Assembly (NCBI GenBank): GCA_014695195.1
Contig: JACJNW010000028.1
Coordinates: forward strand, 1,116,001-1,180,000
From: Cyanobacteria bacterium FACHB-DQ100
GTDB taxonomy: Bacteria > Cyanobacteriota > Cyanobacteriia > Leptolyngbyales > Leptolyngbyaceae
Direction: 5' to 3'
DNA length: 64,000 nt
This document shows, one piece after another, positions 1-9,097 of the stretch (its first letter is position 1; every line of letters begins with the position of its first letter). Position numbers and translations under genes: made by a program. The notes under the pieces were generated by a model that made no database searches, was not told where the DNA came from, and was given only the letters and a program-made list of their open reading frames with translations.

Positions 1-590
1 TCGCCATTGTTTCCGATAGTTTTCCACTGTTAAATAAACATAGCGCGATCGTCACTCTGATTGGTGTAGGAATTCCCACAACGTTTATTCCAATCTGGGC
101 ACAACCCGGAGAACTGCAAAAGCGCAGTTTAGTGCGATCGATGCTACATTTCGTCGTTCCTGCTACGATCACGATTACGTTAGTGTCGCTCACCGTGTAT
201 CTATTTTATTTAGTGAGTGCTGTCTTGGATCTACCTCCTAATGTTGGACTTGCTGAGATCGAATTTAATATTCCTCGGACTGCATTAGTCACCATTTTAG
301 TGTTTTGCGAACTGTTGTTGATTCCGTTTCTCAAGCCACCCACAAACGCTTGGACAGGCGGAGAACCATTAAGCGGCGACTGGCGATATACGATCGTTGC
401 CGTTGCCCTACTTGTTGTCTATTTGCTGATTCTTGCAATTCCGCCGCTGCGGGTGTTTTTTGAACTGTCTCCGCTGAGTTTACAGGATTGCCTGTTTTTG
501 GGTTTGGTTGCGATAGAGTGGGCGCTAATTCTGAGATTGTCCTGGCGGACTCGGTTTCTCGATCGCTTTTTAGGCGTTGATTTGGAGTAA
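1..590 (+). CDS. Cation-transporting P-type ATPase, C-terminal membrane part (5' truncated by window edge)
   Basis: The frame is open from base 3 to the TAA at 588-590 without a stop, so the GTG at 132 is not the true start; the gene enters from the left. About 195 residues remain. They begin with a short soluble end followed by several hydrophobic segments (around VTLIGVGIPTTFIPIW, VVPATITITLVSLTVYLFYLV, ALVTILVFCELLLIPF, TIVAVALLVVYLLILAIP and a last helix near LFLGLVAIEWALIL). This matches the final transmembrane helices of E1-E2 ATPases, and the N-terminal remnant resembles the stretch after the P domain. The phosphorylation motif DKTGT lies outside the window, so ion specificity cannot be read. 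The next gene starts 6 bases downstream and may be co-transcribed. Confidence 0.72.
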   Translation, partial: AIVSDSFPLLNKHSAIVTLIGVGIPTTFIPIWAQPGELQKRSLVRSMLHFVVPATITITLVSLTVYLFYLVSAVLDLPPNVGLAEIEFNIPRTALVTILVFCELLLIPFLKPPTNAWTGGEPLSGDWRYTIVAVALLVVYLLILAIPPLRVFFELSPLSLQDCLFLGLVAIEWALILRLSWRTRFLDRFLGVDLE

Positions 591-595
591 GAACA

Positions 596-1210
596 ATGAG
601 AGACCTCCCTTCTAGAATTCCGCAATACAAAGTTTCAATTTGGGAAACGCTTGCCGTGGTGCTGGGCGCGATCGCTACGCTGGGAGTCGGCTTAACCGGA
701 CTCGGATTAAAATTTCTCAGCAATGCTGCAACCCCCCAACGCGCAGAAGCGATCGCCAGCAATATCATGACTTATTCCCTACCTGGAGGCTCTCAGGGTC
801 TGCTGGGTGTGAATATAGCAGGCGCAAAAGTTGCCCTTGTTGCCAGCGAAGGCAATGAACCCGATATTCAGCTTTTGATGGCGCGGGTTCCGGTAGATCA
901 AGAATCAGGACGGCGGCGGATCGATCGCATCTTAGACAGCATTGCGCTGGGCGCGGACGAAGAAGAACTGAAAATCAAGACGGTGCGGGCTGAAAACCGG
1001 ACGCTGTGTGGACAAACGACGGGAATTGCGGTTCGGGAGGGATTGCTAAAGTACCCCGATTCCCCCGAAAAAGCGACTGTGATTTACCGAGCAAACATCA
1101 TTTTGGGTGACAGTCGATATGTGGTGAATCTGCTGGCAAATGACGCAAATTTAGATGTAGCGCGAAAGAAAGCAGACGATGTGTTTAAGTCGCTCCAGTG
1201 TCGTCAGTAA
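596..1210 (+). CDS. Conserved cyanobacterial hypothetical protein, membrane anchored
   Basis: This 204-residue protein has one hydrophobic segment near residues 17-42 (LAVVLGAIATLGVGLTGLGL) and a soluble remainder, so it is probably anchored by its N-terminus. The soluble part contains a stretch of alternating hydrophobic residues (YSLPGGSQGLLGVNIAGAKVA, IQLLMARVPVD) and two cysteines (near LCGQTTG and SLQCRQ). I do not recognise a named domain. It starts 6 bases after the P-type ATPase stop, which suggests one transcript, but no functional link can be shown from sequence. Confidence 0.7.
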   Translation: MRDLPSRIPQYKVSIWETLAVVLGAIATLGVGLTGLGLKFLSNAATPQRAEAIASNIMTYSLPGGSQGLLGVNIAGAKVALVASEGNEPDIQLLMARVPVDQESGRRRIDRILDSIALGADEEELKIKTVRAENRTLCGQTTGIAVREGLLKYPDSPEKATVIYRANIILGDSRYVVNLLANDANLDVARKKADDVFKSLQCRQ

Positions 1211-1258
1211 AGAAATTTTTGTGACCGCTAAGATCGATCAGTCCCTTTTCACTGATTT

Positions 1259-2992
1259 ATGGTTCGTGCTCTCCGGCTCTCGCGCAAAGTTCCCGTTTTG
1301 CTGGCGATCGCATCGTTCATGGTCGCGATCGCGATCCACTCCATTTCAGAACCGATCGCATCGGCAAAACCTAACTGGATCACAAGAAGCAATGAAAATA
1401 CAAACCTTCTAATCAAAGCTGAATCAGAATCAAACTGCACAGATCAACCCACACTCAGCCAATCGCTGCTGAAACTAGATACAAACTATGTGCAATGCTA
1501 CGAGCGAAACTTAAATAACGCAGTTGCAACACTTCAGACAAAGCGAAAGCAGGAAACTGAGCCATCGGTCAAACTTGATCTAGAAATTCTGATTCAATCA
1601 GCAAACGAGGAATTGCGATCGATTCAACTCGATCGACGATACCGTTTGCCTTATGTGAATTTAGCTAGAGAAATTAACCGCAGCATTGATGATCTCAACA
1701 AGCGCGATTTAACCAAGCAGCTAAAGCGAATTAGCGGAGAAAATACAACTGCGATCGCGACGATGGCAATTCAAAGAATGCGAGAGAGCATGACGCAACA
1801 AAACGTTTTCTTTCCCGAAAAATCGCAGCTTGAAAAAGATCTAGCAAATACAGCCATTCAACTCGAACAAATCAAGCAACGCATCGAACAACAGAAAATT
1901 GATCAATCAAGTTACACTAAGCTAAAAGCACAATTAACCGAATATACAAACTTTGTTCGGCAAGAAATCCTACCCAAAGCCAGAACCAGCTTCCGCTTAC
2001 CGAGCGAACTTTATGCAGCAGAACTCGCAGAACGAGGAGTCGAAATCCCGATCGACGAACTCCTGCAAAATGCCCATTCTGCCTTTGCCGCCATTCAACA
2101 AGAAATGAACGTGCTTGCTCCACAAATCGCCAGACAAAAAGGCTTTCAGGCAAAAGACTATCGCGACGTAATCCGCGCTCTCAAGCAAGAGCAATTACCG
2201 AGCGATCAAATTCTGCCGCACTATCAGAAACGCCAAAAGGAAATCGAAGCCATCATTCAGCGTGAAAAATTAGTCACGCTCCCGAAACGCCCCTTAACCA
2301 TTCGGCTCACCACTGATCGTGAAAACGCAATTTTTCCCGTTCCGCAATACCATGCTCCCAAAGCTTCAAGCAAAACGGCTGGAACCTTCATCATTCCCCT
2401 CCTAAAACCAGACCCCCAACCCCGTACCTACAACGATTTCACCTATCCCGCCGTTTCCTGGACGCTCACTGCTCACGAAGGCAGACCCGGACACGACCTC
2501 CAGTTCACCACGATTCAAGATCAAGGCATTTCTGAGGCTCGATCGAAGTTCGGCTACAACCCCGCCAACCACGAAGGCTGGGCACTCTACGCCGAAGCGA
2601 TTACCCTACCGTTCATGCCGATCGAAGGGCAGTTTATCTCCCTACAATTTCAGCTATTGCGGGCGGCGCGTGCCTTCTTGGAACCCGAACTGCATTTAGG
2701 TAAAATCTCGACGACCGAAGCACTGCGCATTCTCACCGAAGAGGCAGGCTACTCAAAGTTCTTCGCTCAGCAGGAAATCGATCGCTATACCGTCCGGCTT
2801 CCCGGACACGCTCCCTCTTACTTCTATGGCTATCAACGCCTGATGCAGCTTCGCAAAAATGTCGAACAACAACTGGGTGCGAAGTTTGACTCCCAAAAGT
2901 TTCACGACTTCATCTTGGCTCAGGGATTTATGCCACAGCGATTGCTGCGTCAGGCAGTGCTAGAACAATTCGTTCAAGCTAAGCCCGCTTAG
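1259..2992 (+). CDS. DUF885 family secreted zinc metallohydrolase
   Basis: The 577-residue protein starts with a signal-peptide-like segment (about residues 1-36, hydrophobic LLAIASFMVAIAI). The C-terminal half carries the DUF885 hallmark H-E-x3-G-H (HEGRPGH, residues 406-412) and a second conserved HEGW (His438, Glu439) followed by LYAE. Members of this family are predicted zinc peptidases or hydrolases; substrates are mostly unknown. Residues about 60-260 are helical and glutamine/lysine rich. The ATG at 1259 is preceded by no strong Shine-Dalgarno sequence. It converges with the YqgF-family gene 15 bases downstream. Confidence 0.85.
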   Translation: MVRALRLSRKVPVLLAIASFMVAIAIHSISEPIASAKPNWITRSNENTNLLIKAESESNCTDQPTLSQSLLKLDTNYVQCYERNLNNAVATLQTKRKQETEPSVKLDLEILIQSANEELRSIQLDRRYRLPYVNLAREINRSIDDLNKRDLTKQLKRISGENTTAIATMAIQRMRESMTQQNVFFPEKSQLEKDLANTAIQLEQIKQRIEQQKIDQSSYTKLKAQLTEYTNFVRQEILPKARTSFRLPSELYAAELAERGVEIPIDELLQNAHSAFAAIQQEMNVLAPQIARQKGFQAKDYRDVIRALKQEQLPSDQILPHYQKRQKEIEAIIQREKLVTLPKRPLTIRLTTDRENAIFPVPQYHAPKASSKTAGTFIIPLLKPDPQPRTYNDFTYPAVSWTLTAHEGRPGHDLQFTTIQDQGISEARSKFGYNPANHEGWALYAEAITLPFMPIEGQFISLQFQLLRAARAFLEPELHLGKISTTEALRILTEEAGYSKFFAQQEIDRYTVRLPGHAPSYFYGYQRLMQLRKNVEQQLGAKFDSQKFHDFILAQGFMPQRLLRQAVLEQFVQAKPA

Positions 2993-3007
2993 GAGATGAG
3001 TCGATCA

Positions 3008-3424
3008 TTAGCTCACCAAGCGTTCTAAATACCGTTCGATCAGCAGAATCGCCACAATATCATCGATCGCTCTCGGCGGCGTTCGCATTCCTTGCGGGAT
3101 CAACCGATTCAACCCTTCTGGCGGATAAAGCTGCCAATAGCGATCGCGAGCTTCTAAGGAACTATTGCGCTCATCCACCGTGATAATCCGCAGCGGCTCA
3201 CTTAATTCATCCGCAATCTTGAGCTTCCAATCTTTTGAGGAAGTCTGATCCCCCATCACCAATAGCGAAATCGGATACCGCTCCCGCAAGCCTTGAATCG
3301 TCGCGATCGTGCTTTCGGCGCTGATCACTTCATGATAGTAGAGGCGGCGATCGACCCCCATGACCGCTAATCCACACTTTTGCCGCCCTGGATCAAACCC
3401 CAGAATTACTGGCTGTTCCGCCAT
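3008..3424 (-). CDS. YqgF/RuvX-family RNase H-fold nuclease (pre-16S rRNA processing type)
   Basis: At 138 residues it has the length of the YqgF/RuvX family. Visible motifs are the first acidic strand GFDPGRQKCGLAV (Asp11), the central VDERNSS and the C-terminal AIDDIVAILL, which supply the acidic residues of an RNase H-like active site. In E. coli the homologue is required for 16S rRNA 5' end maturation; the same fold includes Holliday-junction resolvases. The cyanobacterial branch is divergent, so rRNA processing is an inference. It lies 33 bases downstream of the DUF3084 gene on the same strand and is probably co-transcribed with it. Confidence 0.85.
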   Translation of the reverse strand: MAEQPVILGFDPGRQKCGLAVMGVDRRLYYHEVISAESTIATIQGLRERYPISLLVMGDQTSSKDWKLKIADELSEPLRIITVDERNSSLEARDRYWQLYPPEGLNRLIPQGMRTPPRAIDDIVAILLIERYLERLVS

Positions 3425-3457
3425 GCTGCGTCTCTACTCCCCTATTCGCTGGATATG

Positions 3458-4855
3458 TTAGCTCGATGCTCTCAGCACCACTTGTCCGTTTTGAACTGCC
3501 ACTAATTCTATTTTGAGCGGCCCAGCCGTGTATGTGGTATCCGATGCGATCGCTCGCAGTTCAACCGGAGTGGGATAGCGCCGCAGCTGGTCAATGAATG
3601 ATCCTAATGTAAGCAGTTTTTCGATTTGAATGTTGTCGTTCAAAACGCCAGCGACACGAGCGCGAGTATTAGAAACAGCAAGCAGTTCTTGAATCGACCG
3701 TTGGAAGTCCTGCGGTGCAAGCTTGGAGGGATCGATTGTTTGGGCAGCGATCGTCTCTCCCGCAGAAAACACAACCCGATTGGGGACTGCACTCATGTAA
3801 ACAAACACGGGTTTGTTTTCGCCTTTGACATAGTTTGCGAGGGCTTGTACCCGAACCAGATAATCTTGACCATTCCTGATTTGTTGAATCAAACTTTCAA
3901 CTTCCGCCGTCCGAATCTGCACAATTTGCAGATCATCTCGTCCGAGCCGCAGTGCCTCAACCGCAGAACGATTTGCATATTGCAGGAGTTGATCGATCGC
4001 TGCTTTCGCACCTTCCGAATTTCCTACGCGCACCACGCCAGAAGACAACACTTGTGTCCGATAAATCGCCAGATCGCCGCTGCGAATTAGCTCGACATCC
4101 CGTTCAATTTGCTGCAGTGTCGCAGTTAGGCTGGCTCGTTGTGCCTCTAATCGCTTCAGATCCGTCTCACGCTGCCCAATCACCTGATCGCGCTCATTAA
4201 TCTCACGATCGCGCTGTTCAATCAGTTTCGTGCGTTCGGCAATCTCTGCATCGCGCTCGGCGATCTGCTGCTTGACCTGATCGCGCTGCGTAATCAGGGT
4301 CTTTTGTTCCGACTGCAGTTGATTGATATCGCTGCGGAGTTTTAATGCTTGACCAGACACCGCGACCAGTTGACGACGCGTGAGATCACGCTGCGCTTCG
4401 GTGGTGCGGAGTTGAGCATTGGTTTCCCGTTGGCGATCGATTGAAGTTTTCAGATCGGCATTGATTCGCTTTAGCTGTTCCTCAACTTGGGCGCGTTCCG
4501 ACCGAGCTTCTGTGAGTTGCTTCTCGACTTGCGCTTTCTGAGCATCGGTCGCCTTCAGATCGGTGGCAGCCTTTTCCAAATCGCGTCCGCGATCGCGCAG
4601 CTCGGTTTGGATTCGCCCAAAGTTCAGCAGCATTTCGCGAAAGGTTTTACTTGCCAGCAGCAGCACCCCTAAAGTTGAGGCAGAAATCAGCGTTCCGGTC
4701 AAAATCGTAACTACGACCGCGGTTTGCTTCGGACGAAGATTAAACAAGCTAAGCCGCGCTTTTCCCACACGAGTTCCCAAGCGATCGCCCACGGTTGCGA
4801 TCACTCCACCCAACACCAACACCACCAGAATTAAAATCAGCCCGACATCGGACAT
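3458..4855 (-). CDS. DUF3084 domain protein, membrane anchored with long coiled coil
   Basis: The 465-residue protein has two N-terminal hydrophobic segments (about 4-24 and 47-70). A long charged coiled coil follows (about 75-260), with repeats such as AERDAEIAERTKLIEQRDRE. A globular C-terminal domain completes it. This is the architecture of DUF3084 proteins, which are widespread in cyanobacteria and of unknown function. The coiled coil is likely to place the C-terminal domain away from the membrane, or to mediate self-association; that is inference. It lies between ntcA (124 bases upstream) and the YqgF-family gene. Confidence 0.87.
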   Translation of the reverse strand: MSDVGLILILVVLVLGGVIATVGDRLGTRVGKARLSLFNLRPKQTAVVVTILTGTLISASTLGVLLLASKTFREMLLNFGRIQTELRDRGRDLEKAATDLKATDAQKAQVEKQLTEARSERAQVEEQLKRINADLKTSIDRQRETNAQLRTTEAQRDLTRRQLVAVSGQALKLRSDINQLQSEQKTLITQRDQVKQQIAERDAEIAERTKLIEQRDREINERDQVIGQRETDLKRLEAQRASLTATLQQIERDVELIRSGDLAIYRTQVLSSGVVRVGNSEGAKAAIDQLLQYANRSAVEALRLGRDDLQIVQIRTAEVESLIQQIRNGQDYLVRVQALANYVKGENKPVFVYMSAVPNRVVFSAGETIAAQTIDPSKLAPQDFQRSIQELLAVSNTRARVAGVLNDNIQIEKLLTLGSFIDQLRRYPTPVELRAIASDTTYTAGPLKIELVAVQNGQVVLRASS

Positions 4856-4979
4856 AAGACTCCCAAGAGATCCTTAGACCAGCACTTTTACACTGGCAAG
4901 GCAATTCTAGATCCGCCTATCATTATGCCTGTTCGATTTATACTTCGGGCGGGTCTTCAAGGAAAGAATTCTAGTCCAA

Positions 4980-5651
4980 TTAGGTAAACTGCTGACTTAG
5001 CGTTACCGGATTGTGAACGGTGATTTTTTTCTTGTGAATCGAAATCATTTTGTCCTGACGCAAATCTCCCAGTAAGCGCGTCACCGTCACGCGAGTCGAA
5101 CCGATCGCTTCAGCGATCGCTTGATGCGAGAGTTTGAGGTCAATCATGATTCCCTCTTGCGATGGGACTCCAAAATCGCGGCAGAGAATCAGCAAAAAGC
5201 TCACCAATCGCGATCCCATATCCCGGTGCGCTAAGGTCTCGATCATCATCTCGGTTTGCAAAATCCGCGAGGACAAGCCTTTGAGCATCAGCATCGAAAG
5301 TTCGGGGTTTTCCTTCAGTGCTTTCTCGACTTGCTCGATCGGGATCGAAAGCAACTCAACCGGAGTAAAGGCAACGGCGTGATAAAAGCGATCGGCTCTT
5401 TGTCCGGTAATCAGTGACAGCACCCCGAATACGCTGTTTTCTCTCAGCAGCGCCACCGTAATTTCTTCGCCTGCTTCGTACACCCGCGACAGTTTGACGG
5501 CACCCTTGACCAGAAAATACACTCGTTCTGCCGGATCTCCGGGAAAGAAGATTGTTTTGCCCCGTTCAAACGTTTCAATCACGGGAGGATATGCACTTCC
5601 TCCAATCTGACGGAACATTGCTGCAAGCGGTCTATCCTTGGTCACAACCAT
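4980..5651 (-). CDS. ntcA: Global nitrogen regulator NtcA (CRP/FNR family)
   Basis: NtcA is the cyanobacterial transcription factor that responds to 2-oxoglutarate and PipX and controls nitrogen assimilation. The 223-residue length is that of the family. Residues about 25-140 form the cNMP-binding-like effector domain ([29 protein letters not shown]). Residues about 170-200 are the CRP-type HTH ([20 protein letters not shown]), whose recognition helix is typical of NtcA. The start at 5651 gives the usual N-terminus ending before AMFRQIG. A GTA-N8-TAC box lies 113 bases upstream, which suggests autoregulation. Confidence 0.97.
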   Translation of the reverse strand: MVVTKDRPLAAMFRQIGGSAYPPVIETFERGKTIFFPGDPAERVYFLVKGAVKLSRVYEAGEEITVALLRENSVFGVLSLITGQRADRFYHAVAFTPVELLSIPIEQVEKALKENPELSMLMLKGLSSRILQTEMMIETLAHRDMGSRLVSFLLILCRDFGVPSQEGIMIDLKLSHQAIAEAIGSTRVTVTRLLGDLRQDKMISIHKKKITVHNPVTLSQQFT

Positions 5652-5763
5652 TTCTTTCCTTGTCGTGTCGAGTGCTGGATGAGTTTACAAGCCGGTCAGC
5701 GATCGAGCTTTGTAAACAATTGATGACTTTAGACCACTAAAACTGAGTCACCGAATGCTTTTT

Positions 5764-5777
5764 GTACACTGCGCTAC
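5764..5777 (-). promoter_or_regulatory. NtcA binding site upstream of ntcA
   Basis: The sequence GTACACTGCGCTAC is a perfect GTA-N8-TAC NtcA box. Reading toward ntcA on the minus strand, 22 bases separate it from a hexamer TTTAGT (5741-5736). That is the spacing of class II NtcA-activated promoters, whose -10 is TAN3T; the hexamer has one mismatch. The 5' leader would then be about 80 bases. Autoregulation of ntcA through such a box is known in other cyanobacteria. Confidence 0.75.
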
Positions 5778-5985
5778 ATTTTAGCCGTGATCCTGAAAAT
5801 CTCTGGGAATTTTCTACTTTCGAGCGTGTTTTTTTCGGCACGCTTAGATTCTCCCTCTCAGGGCTGAATAATTTTGGAAGATTGTACCGTAACTCGAATC
5901 GGGTGGCGATAGTGTCACTTGCACCCATTCGAGCAGATTCCTTTGTGCTGCTGAGGTCGAGACGGTTGCTATGCGAAATGAATAC

Positions 5986-6008
5986 TGCCAATGGTGTTGC
6001 CTTTGGCA
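5986..6008 (-). terminator. Possible terminator hairpin after the TgpA-like gene
   Basis: On the minus strand TGCCAAAGG / CCATTGGCA can pair with one internal mismatch around a CAACA loop, 13 bases after the TgpA-like stop. No T-tract follows, so rho-independent termination is uncertain. Confidence 0.3.
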
Positions 6009-6021
6009 CAGGCTTACTCAT

Positions 6022-8244
6022 TTACTTTCGCTGAGGTTTTAGTCTCTTCAACTGATGCCGCAGCGCTTCAATTTCAGGTTTTTCTCGTCCGTAGCGCCAC
6101 TTCACATACGCTTGGGAAATGTCTTCGATCGCACCTGCTTGCTCTTGAGTCCGCATGGTTTTCGCTCGTTGGGCATATTCTAGCGGCGTATCTGCTGAAG
6201 ATTTACGAGTGCCTTGCGCTTCGAGGCGAGACAGCATTTGCTGATAAAGCCGCTCCATCGGTGCAAGCTTCTGCAACCGCTGGTAAGTTCGCCATTTTTT
6301 CCAGCCTTGACCACACAGCCAAACCAGCAAGGCAGTGCTAATCATTAGCAAACACGCGGTCAAGAATCCACCTAATCCTTGAGTAAACAGCGCCAAAAAC
6401 CAGCCGATCGCGCTCCCGATCGTCCGAATTACTTCGCTGATCCAAGCCGTTACAGGCAGAGGTAGCCATCCCGCGACCCAGTTCCAAAATCGCTGCAGCA
6501 GACTAAAGGGCTGATATTCCTCGATCGAAGGCGGAATCAGTTCACGTCCCGGAATCGGGTCGATCGTGAACCATCCCATGCGCGGCACGAAGATTTCTGT
6601 GATCGCGTAAGCATCGGTATTCTTCACAATGTACAGTCCGGTGAAGGGATTAAATTCTCCGGGCGCATATCCCGCTACTAATCGCGCCGGAATGCCAATT
6701 GATCGCAGCATCATCGTCAGCGTCGTAGAAAAATGATCGCGATCGCCGCCTTGATTTTGCAAAAATGCCTCGACGAGATCTTCACCCGGCTTCAGCAAAT
6801 CCAGGTCTTGCCGAACCTGATAACGCTGCTTCAAATACTGCCCCAGATAAAGCGCCTTTTCATAATCGGACTCGATCGGCTGTTCAGAAGTTGCCAGGAT
6901 TCGCTTCGTTTCTTTAGCGACATTCTGAGCAATTCCCGCTGGAATCTGTAAGTGTGGACTCTCTTTTGGATACTGCGCTCTGGACGAATACAGCCGCAGC
7001 AACGTGCGATCGCGATACGGCACATCCGACACCACGGTATAAGTAATGCCATCGCTTAACTCGATCGGCGCACGTAATCCTGCTTCGGGGTCGATCGCAA
7101 TTTCATCGGTCGGGAAATAGATTTCTCTCGCCCTTGAAAGCGCCGGAATTAGATTCGGCATTGGGGCAATAATCGTGTAGGTCTGCACCACTTCGCGTGT
7201 TTTGCCGATCGTCACCGGAGTCGGCAGAAAGAACCGATATGACCAAGGTGAGCGTTTAACTGTCTGCGTCTTGTCGTTGCGCGACACTTCCCAACCCTGC
7301 CCTGTGTAGCGATCGAAAGCCATCACCCGCCAAAAGCCTTCGATCTGCGATCGCACCCGCATAATGACTCGCGGCTTTAATGGATGCCGCACGTTTTGGC
7401 TAATCTTGTCGCCAAATCCACCATAAGACAGGTCATCCGGATCTTGGCTTTGCCCTGCGCCTTTTCCGCTCCCCGATCGCATTCCCACACGCGGATCTCG
7501 ACTCTGACCCATGCCCGGATTGGTAATCACTCGGTTATTAAATCGCTCCTGAACGCTCACCGGAGAACTGACCGGAAATATACGTAACTGATAGCCAGGA
7601 AGTCGCGGCATCAGCGCAAAAATCACCAATCCCAATGCCAGCACGATCGCAAAGATCGCAGGCAGCACTCGAAAATTGATTTTCTTAAAGCTGGTGCGCT
7701 CTAACTTGACCACATCTACGCCCAAGCGCGAACAATAATCGAGCATCAGTACCGGGAGCGCGATCGCCAAAAATACCAGCAGCATTGCGCCAAACAGCAT
7801 CGTCTGACTCAGCGTACTTGCCACCGACAGCAGCACTAGCCCAATCATCATCGAATAGCCCAAATCCTTGCGGCGTGGCAAATCAAAGCTGTGCAGCACT
7901 TGGATCTGAATCAGAAACTCTGCCAGCAGCAGCCGATTATCACCGCTCTGAGCACCACCGAGCATCCTGCCAAAAAAACTAAACAGCACGATCGTCATTG
8001 CGATCGCCAACAGGAATTTAAACCCTGTATTTTTCTTGCGTCGTCGATGCCAACTCCAATAGGCTCCGATCGCGCTTAAGGGAATTGCCCACACGCTCAA
8101 CTGAGTTTCCGCAGCCAAATCTGTCGCCAAAATTCCCACGCTGACAAGCGACTGAGTGAGGACTCGCAGAAGAATCGATTCTTCTGGTTTTGCTTCTGGA
8201 ATGACCTGAATTTTCGCTTGGATTTGCTGCCACCAGTTTTTCAT
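6022..8244 (-). CDS. TgpA-like membrane protein with transglutaminase-like domain lacking catalytic Cys and His
   Basis: The 740-residue protein has the TgpA layout: a DUF3488-type block of N-terminal membrane helices (about 30-215), an extracytoplasmic transglutaminase-like domain (about 400-570), a further membrane segment near 620-650 and a C-terminal cytoplasmic tail. In active family members the core reads GxCExFA, then DAHAW, then an aspartate. Here the equivalents are DRDHFS (501-506; Arg502 at the Cys position) and DAYAI (Tyr546 for His), while the aspartate near WFTIDP (Asp562) is kept. Cysteine-protease-type catalysis is therefore unlikely. The fold looks intact and the gene is full length, so a structural or scaffolding role is possible (inference). 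It lies 72 bases downstream of the pentapeptide gene. Confidence 0.9.
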   Translation of the reverse strand: MKNWWQQIQAKIQVIPEAKPEESILLRVLTQSLVSVGILATDLAAETQLSVWAIPLSAIGAYWSWHRRRKKNTGFKFLLAIAMTIVLFSFFGRMLGGAQSGDNRLLLAEFLIQIQVLHSFDLPRRKDLGYSMMIGLVLLSVASTLSQTMLFGAMLLVFLAIALPVLMLDYCSRLGVDVVKLERTSFKKINFRVLPAIFAIVLALGLVIFALMPRLPGYQLRIFPVSSPVSVQERFNNRVITNPGMGQSRDPRVGMRSGSGKGAGQSQDPDDLSYGGFGDKISQNVRHPLKPRVIMRVRSQIEGFWRVMAFDRYTGQGWEVSRNDKTQTVKRSPWSYRFFLPTPVTIGKTREVVQTYTIIAPMPNLIPALSRAREIYFPTDEIAIDPEAGLRAPIELSDGITYTVVSDVPYRDRTLLRLYSSRAQYPKESPHLQIPAGIAQNVAKETKRILATSEQPIESDYEKALYLGQYLKQRYQVRQDLDLLKPGEDLVEAFLQNQGGDRDHFSTTLTMMLRSIGIPARLVAGYAPGEFNPFTGLYIVKNTDAYAITEIFVPRMGWFTIDPIPGRELIPPSIEEYQPFSLLQRFWNWVAGWLPLPVTAWISEVIRTIGSAIGWFLALFTQGLGGFLTACLLMISTALLVWLCGQGWKKWRTYQRLQKLAPMERLYQQMLSRLEAQGTRKSSADTPLEYAQRAKTMRTQEQAGAIEDISQAYVKWRYGREKPEIEALRHQLKRLKPQRK

Positions 8245-8316
8245 GCGGAGAGAACGAAGGAATTTTACCTCCAGAGTACCCGTTTACCTGAAAAAGACGA
8301 TGGCAGGGCGATCGCG

Positions 8317-9090
8317 TCATCGACTTAATCTAGCGGGCAAAACCGCACCCGCCAAATTTGCACCTCTGAGATTCGTGCCGGCTAAAGTTGCCCCAGTAAA
8401 ATTTGCCTTGCCCAAATTTGCCCAGGACAAGTCAGCTCCCGACAAGTCAGCACCCGTAAAATCTGCCCCAAATAAGTAACTCCCGCTAAAGTGAGCGAAC
8501 TTTAAATTGGCTTTGTGGAAGGTCGATCGATAAAAATGCGCTCCGCTTAATTCCGCCTCAACTAAATTTGCATCGCTCAAATTGGCTTCGGCTAAGTTTG
8601 CCTGAATCAAAATCGCATTGCTTAAATCCGATCGCCGCAAGTCTGCACCTGTAAGATCCGATCGCTTAAATTTCGCGCCCCGTAACTCCGTGCCAATCAA
8701 ATTCGCCCGAATCAGATCTGCATCATTAAAATTCGCCCCTTTGAGATCTGCTCCGATGAAATTGGCATCGGTTAGATTAGCGTGGCGAAAATCTGCTCCA
8801 ACTAAGTTCGCATCCACAAATTGGGCGTGCTGTAATGTCGCGTGCATAAATTCAGTTTTCTGAAGCACTGCTTTATTAAATTTTGCCGCGTTCAACTCTG
8901 CTTCATTCAGCACCGCCCAGCACAATCTAGAGCGACTAAAATTCGCTCCTCGTAAGTTTGCGCCGCGCAACTCAATCTCATCTAAATCCGCATCGCTTAA
9001 ATCCGGCTCGATCGTCGGATAGCGCGATCGCCAGTCTGACCAAATCACTGCGCCCTTATGCAGCGTCATCAAATGTGCCATCACCGCCAC
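8317..9090 (-). CDS. Pentapeptide-repeat protein
   Basis: From about residue 30 to near the C-terminus the 257-residue protein is almost entirely tandem A(D/N)LxX pentapeptides, for example DLSDADLDEIELRGANLRGA and ADLSGADLSWANLGKANF. Such sequences fold as a right-handed quadrilateral beta helix. No signal peptide or membrane segment is seen, so it is probably cytoplasmic. GTG at 9090 was chosen because AAGGAGT lies about ten bases upstream; an ATG at 9081 is the alternative. It starts 7 bases after the ccmP stop, which suggests co-transcription. No function can be read from the repeat itself. Confidence 0.88.
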   Translation of the reverse strand: MAVMAHLMTLHKGAVIWSDWRSRYPTIEPDLSDADLDEIELRGANLRGANFSRSRLCWAVLNEAELNAAKFNKAVLQKTEFMHATLQHAQFVDANLVGADFRHANLTDANFIGADLKGANFNDADLIRANLIGTELRGAKFKRSDLTGADLRRSDLSNAILIQANLAEANLSDANLVEAELSGAHFYRSTFHKANLKFAHFSGSYLFGADFTGADLSGADLSWANLGKANFTGATLAGTNLRGANLAGAVLPARLSR

Positions 9091-9097
9091 GATCGCT

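Larger units (their letters stand above)
5652..6021. other. 370-base intergenic region upstream of ntcA
   Basis: No credible gene is seen here. It holds the NtcA box and presumed ntcA promoter at its left end. At 5893-5933 there is an imperfect palindrome: arms CTCGAAT+GGGTG and CACCC+ATTCGAG with one bulged base. A smaller hairpin sits at 5986-6008, just after the stop of the TgpA-like gene. Confidence 0.6.
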
